Origin: Artemisia argyi
Taxonomy: Eukaryota > Streptophyta > Magnoliopsida > Asterales > Asteraceae
Reading direction: 5' to 3'
NCBI GenBank assembly: GCA_030686995.1
Contig: CM060697.1
Location: 102,733,272 to 102,797,271 of the forward strand
Length of the DNA: 64,000 nucleotides
Shown: positions 58,043 to 64,000 of the stretch, one piece after another
Numbering within the stretch: the stretch's first letter is position 1
How the letters are laid out: the number at the start of each line of letters is the position of its first letter
Translations under genes and position numbers: made by a program
Notes under the pieces: model-generated
Database searches by the model: none
Seen by the model: the letters and a program-made list of their open reading frames with translations, nothing else
What the model was told of the DNA's origin: nothing

Positions 58043-59485
58043 TCAGTGCGTGAAAGCAATCAATTTTATTAGCCTATAATGAGTTAACTTGGATATCCAT
58101 GGATAGATTTGTTTGTGTTAAATTAAGGTATACTAAATGACTTTTTTTTAGCATCAAACTCTATTGAGATATCTGGAGGCTAGAAAATACGCACTTTGTG
58201 CCACCTCACATTTCCCGTTCATGATTCATATATAGCAATTTACAGGAAATACGCACACCGAGATGCTACATTATAAATTAGTAGTCGTTACTTCATGAAA
58301 GCTGGTCTGCAAAAGATCCAAAATGGTCTGCAAAATCGGAGGATGATGTTTGAACAGATTTATGCAGCTAGTGGGTCATTTCAGGTTCTTGGATCGCCTA
58401 TGAGTTCAACTGATGTTATGCTAACAGGTGGTTTGTGCAAAACTTGGGCAACAATGTAAGTCACAAACTCCCTTTGAAAAACAAAACAAGTAGAAATGTG
58501 AACTTCCAAGTAATATTCAGGGAACCTAACTATGTAATTAATGCGGCTAAAAAGAAAGATGACTTCGGAAATTGATTATTTGGAATAGCTGGAATAAGAA
58601 AATTGATTCTTTGGTTATTGGAGGGTTCCCCATCTGAATAAGACAAGAGTGGAGTCGTTTATGGTGCAAATAAAGAAGGCATAATATGTAACTGTCCGAC
58701 ATTAACATTAAAGAGTGGAGTCATTTATAGTGCAAATAAATTAAGTGTTTGATAGTTTTCTTCACATTAGACCTGACTGGTGGAAGATTGAATGGCATTT
58801 TTAATTCTATTTTATCCATAGAACTACCATTACACTTGTATTTTCTCAAAGTTTGAATTAACTCTTATTGAAACCTTAAATATTTGGCACATGACTTTTG
58901 GTTTATGTGGTAGCGACTATAGTTTTCATAGACGTGTGTAGCTGAAACTACGAAAATCATCAAAAGCGAGTTTGTCTTTGTATGTAGAAGCATTTTACAT
59001 GACACTTGTCTGTGTGAGATTCTAAAAATTATGAATGTGATCAAAAGGAAAAGTGTGGCTAACAAGCAAGGAGTATTGTTGTTTCTATAAATGATAGTGT
59101 TTGTTTCGGACAACAAGTCAGTTATGTGCAACAAGCACACTATGTATGATGATTGGAATGAAATAATTATATAGCAGAATGTGCTCCCTTCCATGTAACA
59201 AGCCAATCAAGAGTGTGGTAAGAAAGAAACAAAAGACGGTTTGCTGATGAAAAAGGGGAATGGCAGGTCTTATTATAAACTCAGTAAGGTTCAAACTAAC
59301 AAGCTTGACAGTTAAAGACTCCAAGTATGTCAATGTGGCAGATCAAGATGAATAAAATGAGCAATGATGAAGATGTTATTAGAGAATGGAAACAGGGGTG
59401 ATTGGCTTAAGTGCATTGCAGATAGCCTTGTACCTTGGATGTGGGAACCTTTCTCCATAAATTATCTCGCATAAATTCACCTTAT

Positions 59486-59849
59486 TCGCATATCTATCCA
59501 TGGATATCCAAGTTAAGTCATCAGGTCCAAAAGATCAATCTCAGTTCTTTGTACTGAGAATTATCATCAAATGACGCCTGCAATACATACACAAGGTGAT
59601 GAATGTCAAGTTCTTTGATGATGTTAAAGGTGTTTGGGTTAGATTTAACTAACATATAGTGGAAATTTTGTTTGGTCTATTATACCCTTGATGATATAAC
59701 TCAAAACGAACGTTGACCTTAGTATTACAGGTCAAAGGACGCAATCGGACTAAAAACACAAGTTTTCGACGCACCACGACGTTTTTCCAAACTTAGGGTG
59801 CATGACGATGTTTTCTGGAAAGTTTAGGGACCAACGGTGTATTTTTGTC
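59486..59849 (-). repeat. Right long TIR
   Basis: Inverted partner of 57,676-58,042. It faces the Urb2-like gene. Confidence 0.88.
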
Positions 59850-60031
59850 AAAGATAAATTACTAAAATGCTAGAATAAAAGAAGAGGGTTTTAAAAGGTG
59901 GTTTTATCAAATCTAAAAGGGCCAATAAACTAACATCACTTTCTTCAACCTACATTTACAGAACAATAAACCCCTAAAACCAAAACACAAAAACCCTTAA
60001 CCTTAAAAAAAACACACACACACACACATCA

Positions 60032-60469
60032 ATGGCGGACTATCAGTCCCCAAAAACAACATCTAGCAACAAAAACACTTCAAAAACCAAAAAGAAACGA
60101 AAACATGAAGATTCAAACAACACCCCCAAAAAGAAACCTTCGAAATCATCTCGTATTAATCTCTCTAATGATTTTGCAAATGAAAAAAATGAAGAAAAAG
60201 AAGAGGGTAATGTAAGGGGAAGTGAGTTGGTGGAAGATGAGAGTCCATGGAGGAATTTGCAGTTGGTTTTGTCTCTTAATAATAAGAATCTCGATATCGA
60301 AAAGTATGCATTCATTTTTCATGTTTTGTGTTTTGTGTTTTTTGTAATGTTGAATTTAGATAAATGTCAACAAGTATGTTATTATAATAGGGTGTTTTTG
60401 GGATTGTGTTTTGAGGAGATTATCTCATTACTTTGCTTATTTTTGCGCTTATGAGCTTATCATTTACTC

Positions 60470-60518
<49 letters not shown>

Positions 60519-63500
60519 AGTTATGAGCTTATTATGGCTTAAAGATGGACAATAAGTTCATAAGGTGAAAAATAAGCAAGAAACAAATTGTCTTGTGAAA
60601 TATAAGCAAAGTCAAATAAGCTCATAAGCCCAAAACTAAGCTTAAGCAAACACCCCCGCAAAATGCAGTAATTTGTGTAATAAGCTTGTTCGATAAGCTC
60701 ATAAGCTCAGTTTTAATAGTTTATGTTAGCTACTTGGGCTTATGAACTTATATAAGCTATAAGCTCAAGTTGATTAGTTCATAAGCACCAAAATTGAAGC
60801 TTATGAGGATTTCAATAAGCTCATAAACCAATCAAATAAGCTAACACAAACACCCCCTAAGTAGAAGATAGTGTTTGACAAACCATTTGAGAAAAAGTGA
60901 CTATAGACAAAATGCAGTTTTGATGAAGCAGGCTGAAATTGCTTTGTATGAAGGTGTTTGAAATTGCTTATTTAAGTGCTTACCTGCGATAAAATTGTCT
61001 GTTTGGTTGTTTTACTCTAAGATAAGCACTTAATGGTATTTTTGTAAAATGTGACTCAGTGTCCAGTTAGCCTATTTGGTTAGGATGTTATCTGTTTTTT
61101 TCAATTAGTTGACCCGCAATGTGTATCAGCTTACACATGCTCACATGGAGTGTATATTATGTAAGATAGCTCACATGGTGGGCAATTTGCGTAAAGTAGC
61201 TAACGTGGTGTTTTTAATTTGATAACATGGTGCCGTGATCGCCATTTTTCACAATGGAAATCAGCATCCGTTTCAGTTATTCTATGCAAATTGTCATCAA
61301 TGCGAGCTAGATTACATAATCTAAACACAATGTCTACATATGTATAAAGGTAGATGTTAAGTCAATTTTTCTATAAAGCTTCTAAATAATGAAGATAAAG
61401 TTTAATCGTTAAAACCTTTTAAAGAATGTCTGAGAGACCTAATGAAAGTGTTACAGTACTATTTAGTGACAATCTCATTGTTACATTTTGCTTAAACCAT
61501 ATATGTTTAGGGACGGGATGAATTTGAGTTGAAAATATGGATTGTAATAACAAAAATAGTTAAATTGCACATACAACTTTTGTTGAACTATTTTGATATT
61601 TGAATTATCTGCAGGAAGGTGGAGCTGGCATACAAATTTGTGAATTTGAGTTTATCTCAAGTAGAAGACGACACGGCTCAGGCATCAGAAGCGGTTACTT
61701 TTGAAAAAGTAATAATTTTTCTTAACAATTGGGTCCAGTCAACGTTAATATCCTCAGAGAAAAAGGTAAGGGCAGAGGGGAATACAGCACGGTTTGGTGT
61801 GAACGGGTCTTGTTTAGATTATAAATGTTGGAAAATATTCAAGTTCTGCTTAGCAGAGGGCACAAAACAACATGTTTCAATGAGCATTTCTAAAGACATC
61901 TTAAAAGTTATTCATTGTATTGCCATGAATATGGAAGTCAAGGAGTTGAGCGACGACGAGTTAACTTTATATGATACAATGCTTGACTGCATTTCATCAA
62001 TTTTCACATCGCATGGTGGGATCTCCAATGAAAATTTAGATTTGTGGATATTGGTGATTGGTTCTGTACTTGAGCTTGCTTTGAAAGTTATTACCAACAA
62101 ACTTGACAGTAGCAGAACGGGCAGAGTCATTTTCGGTTTGACATGTTTAGTCCTGGAGCCATTCACCAAGTTTTTGAGGCTTCATCCGAACCGGAAAAAT
62201 GGTTTTCAGGATTTTGTAGATCGGATATTGGAACCTTTGTTGTGCTTGTTGCATGTGCTTCATGTTTCTAATGTTTCCAGTAAATTGTTGAAGCTAGTTG
62301 AAGAAGTATTTTCTCAAGGATTGTTTCACTTGTCACACATCGAAGGATTTCTGACCTTACAGAGCTTAACAAAGTATAAAGTTTCTGAGGACGGAAAACC
62401 CAAAGAAACAAAAACAGTCATTAAAAGTTATCACCGTCACTTTTTTGACAAGTTAGGAAAAATGGTGATGGAAAAGAATGCATCGTCGTTGTATGGTGAA
62501 GGAGAGCTTTTTCGGCTGTATGTTAATTGTATCAAAAGTCAACAGGTGTCTGCTTTAAATGCCGATATTCGGAAGTCACTGTTTGAATTTTTTGTACAAA
62601 TTATGGAGCCTCTTTTAGGTGATATCGACTTATACCTTCTAGATGAAGTGGAAGTGGGACCTGTGTTACAAGATGTTCATTGCACACTCAAATCAGTAAA
62701 CTCGATACTTATTAGTTTAATGCAAGAAAAGGTATATGTAAAGGTAGACGATGTCTCTGAAGGGGCTTGTGCTAATTTCTTGAAACTGATCTGTGGTAAA
62801 ATTACATCACTTTCTGCTAAAATAAGTCAAATAGTACCATCAACTTTTGATGTGCATAGTGGAATATGTAAGGAGTTGGTGGAGGTTGTAGCAACAGAGG
62901 TTGTTTTATGCGTACGGTACTTACTAGAAATTGATTATGAGGTTCTTGGGAATGATTTAGAAAGGTTATGGCTTTTGATGTTTTCATATGGGACCCTTGG
63001 AAACACACTAACCGACTCACAGGAGAAGTCGGTGGTTATTTCAGAAATAATTAATCTTGGATGTCACATGGTTAATCTTTATAGTGAGCTTCGTCAGGTT
63101 AGTAATATACTCTTTGAAATAATTATTTTAATGGGTTCTTTTGCATAAATTTATATTTGCCATGTTTCAGTCATTATACCTCCCTTTTCTATATATCTGA
63201 ATCATTAACAAATTGCTTTGCCGTTTGGAAATTTTTATTTTTGGTTATAAAGTGACCCAAACAGGACATAAAAACTATCTCCTACTGACGCAAGTTTGTA
63301 GAAAAAAATACAATAACAAAATCGGAAAAGATAAAAAGTACATGGTATTTTATGCAAAAAAATGCCACATTATGATATTTGTACTAATTGTATCCCCTCT
63401 GTATTCATGCTATATTATGTAAACTATAATCTGCCTCTTATGCTTCTTTTATTTATGTATTCCACACAATGCTCATAAGTTGTTTCCTTTGACAGGTGAG

Positions 63501-64000
63501 TACATCTGTAGCTGCACTCTGTAAAGCAATCAGATGTTTGGTATCATCTGTAAGAGACATTAATCGTTCAGAATCTTTGGAATATTCATTATATCATGAA
63601 TCATGGACAAAGTCATTAAGATTGATAATATGCTCACCCGAGTTAAGGATTTCTATTCATAATGCTGTAAAGTCAATACCCGAAGGGCAAGTAAGTCTAT
63701 GTATTCGAGAATTAGCCATTGATCTTTCTGAATCCTTTGAATGGATGAAGGATAGCAGTTTAGGAAAGTTATACTTAAATTTGAAAGCAGAGGTTTTTGG
63801 TAGCGGACTATCTGAAGTGTATACTTTAGTTCTGGAGTCATTGATGGTCACAACTGGTAACAGCGGTCTTGTTGGTGTTTCTTTAAATGATTTGCTGACA
63901 ATAATTCGTCCTTCTATGAGTATCTTGCTTTCACAAGAAAAGGATGGAGCTCATGAGTTTTTGTCTGCAGTCTCTGGAATTAGCGACCAAACAATTCCCG
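60032..64000 (+). CDS. Urb2/Npa2-like nucleolar pre-rRNA processing protein, 5' part (exons 1-3, open at the window end)
   Basis: Exon 1 60,032-60,303, exon 2 61,615-63,097, exon 3 63,496 to beyond 64,000; GT-AG introns keep the frame. The start ATGGCGGAC fits plant initiation context. The first 70 residues are Lys/Ser-rich (KTKKKRKHE, a likely nuclear or nucleolar signal) and then acidic. The rest is alpha-helical, Leu-rich, without enzyme motifs (for example DIEKKVELAYKFVNLSL, YKCWKIFKFCLAEG, FRLYVNCIKSQQ), as in plant homologues of yeast Urb2/Npa2. By family it acts in the nucleolus in early 60S subunit assembly and 27S pre-rRNA processing. The conserved C-terminal Urb2 domain is outside the window, so the name rests on overall resemblance. 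Confidence 0.72.
60390..60860. repeat. TAAGCT-rich repeat in intron 1, possible MITE
   Basis: Between GGGTGTTTTTGGGATTGTGT (60,391) and the inverse of GGGGGTGTTTGTGTTAG (60,843-60,859) the DNA is packed with ATAAGCTCATAAGC-type words. The ends look like short TIRs, but I could not read a clear TSD. Similar words occur in the solo LTR (24,850-25,560). Confidence 0.45.
60473..60517. repeat. Poly(T) run of about 45 nt
   Basis: Uninterrupted T tract within intron 1; its length should be treated with caution as assembly-prone. Confidence 0.95.

Larger units (their letters stand above)
57676..59849. mobile_element. Non-autonomous MULE with about 365-bp TIRs (2,174 bp)
   Basis: 57,676-58,042 and 59,486-59,849 are inverted copies, above 90% identical by eye. 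Both ends read GACAAAAATACACCGTTGG. A 9-bp target duplication with one mismatch (AAAAATAAA at 57,667-57,675; AAAGATAAA at 59,850-59,858) fits Mutator. The interior carries no transposase. An open stretch from ATG 58,295 to a TAA near 58,457 could be a captured exon. The right end lies about 180 bp before the Urb2-like ATG. Confidence 0.85.

Noticed and set aside
58865..59333. Minus-strand ORFs of 113 and 71 aa in the MULE interior
   Set aside because: No recognisable domain and no splice or start context; treated as chance, although an unknown captured fragment cannot be excluded.
63213..63422. 69-aa ORF in intron 2 of the Urb2-like gene
   Set aside because: Lies wholly within an intron defined by clean GT-AG sites that keep the flanking frame.

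Overview
This is plant nuclear DNA. Spliced genes with GT-AG introns, LTR retrotransposons primed by initiator-tRNA-Met, Mutator-like elements (MULEs), MITEs, a CC-NB-LRR resistance gene and a plant-type Urb2/Npa2 ribosome-biogenesis gene all point to a flowering plant. The style of the retroelements (Tekay-like chromovirus with an extra ORF before gag, SIRE-like Copia gag with extra ORFs) suggests a eudicot, probably Asteraceae. The family assignment is inference; no database was searched.

Positions 1 to about 45,650 are one nest of transposons. The oldest layer is a Ty3/Gypsy chromovirus of Tekay type. The end of its 5' LTR is at 1-497, its PBS at 501-513, its leader and decayed extra ORF plus gag-pol at 17,725-23,766 and 27,717-27,923, and its 3' LTR at 27,976-28,251 and 41,606-44,735. 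Its two LTR ends differ at about 3-4% of sites by eye. Four elements landed in it. (a) A Gypsy derivative with 2-kb LTRs and wrecked coding (549-17,719, TSD TAAAC), which itself carries a Copia/SIRE-like element without pol (5,582-14,875, TSD AAGAG). (b) A 3.9-kb apparent solo LTR (23,767-27,711, TSD CACCG) that cuts pol just before its chromodomain. (c) A 13.2-kb MULE (28,321-41,558) bounded on both sides by (TA)n. (d) A 0.7-kb TIR element (44,838-45,570), also bounded by (TA)n on both sides.

The MULE is the most interesting object. It holds two convergent multi-exon genes whose predicted splices keep a clean reading frame: a FAR1/MULE/SWIM transposase of about 808 aa on the minus strand, and a protein of about 1,326 aa ending in a Ulp1/C48 cysteine protease domain on the plus strand. 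This is the layout of Kaonashi (KI)-type MULEs. Its introns, intergenic DNA and flanks are saturated with a short motif (GATGCAGTA / GATGCACTA, or the complement), and it contains 110-bp and exact 121-bp tandem arrays and a perfect 30-bp foldback built around the motif. Both genes look intact, so the element may be autonomous.

Other unusual structures are a chain of about 20 small hairpins in the LTRs of the 549-17,719 element, in which stem sequences change with pairing preserved around a near-constant pentaloop, and GC-rich inverted-repeat modules that recur upstream of each of the three ORFs of the SIRE-like element.

From 45,650 to 64,000 the DNA is more ordinary: intergenic sequence with local repeats, Tourist-like and Stowaway-like MITEs, an intact single-exon R1/RPP13-like NLR gene (50,250-52,901, minus), a second copy of only its 3' flank (54,153-54,505), a hAT-type MITE with a perfect 8-bp TSD (56,011-56,484), a long-TIR MULE (57,676-59,849), and the first three exons of an Urb2/Npa2-like nucleolar protein gene (60,032 to beyond the window end), whose ATG lies about 180 bp from that MULE.
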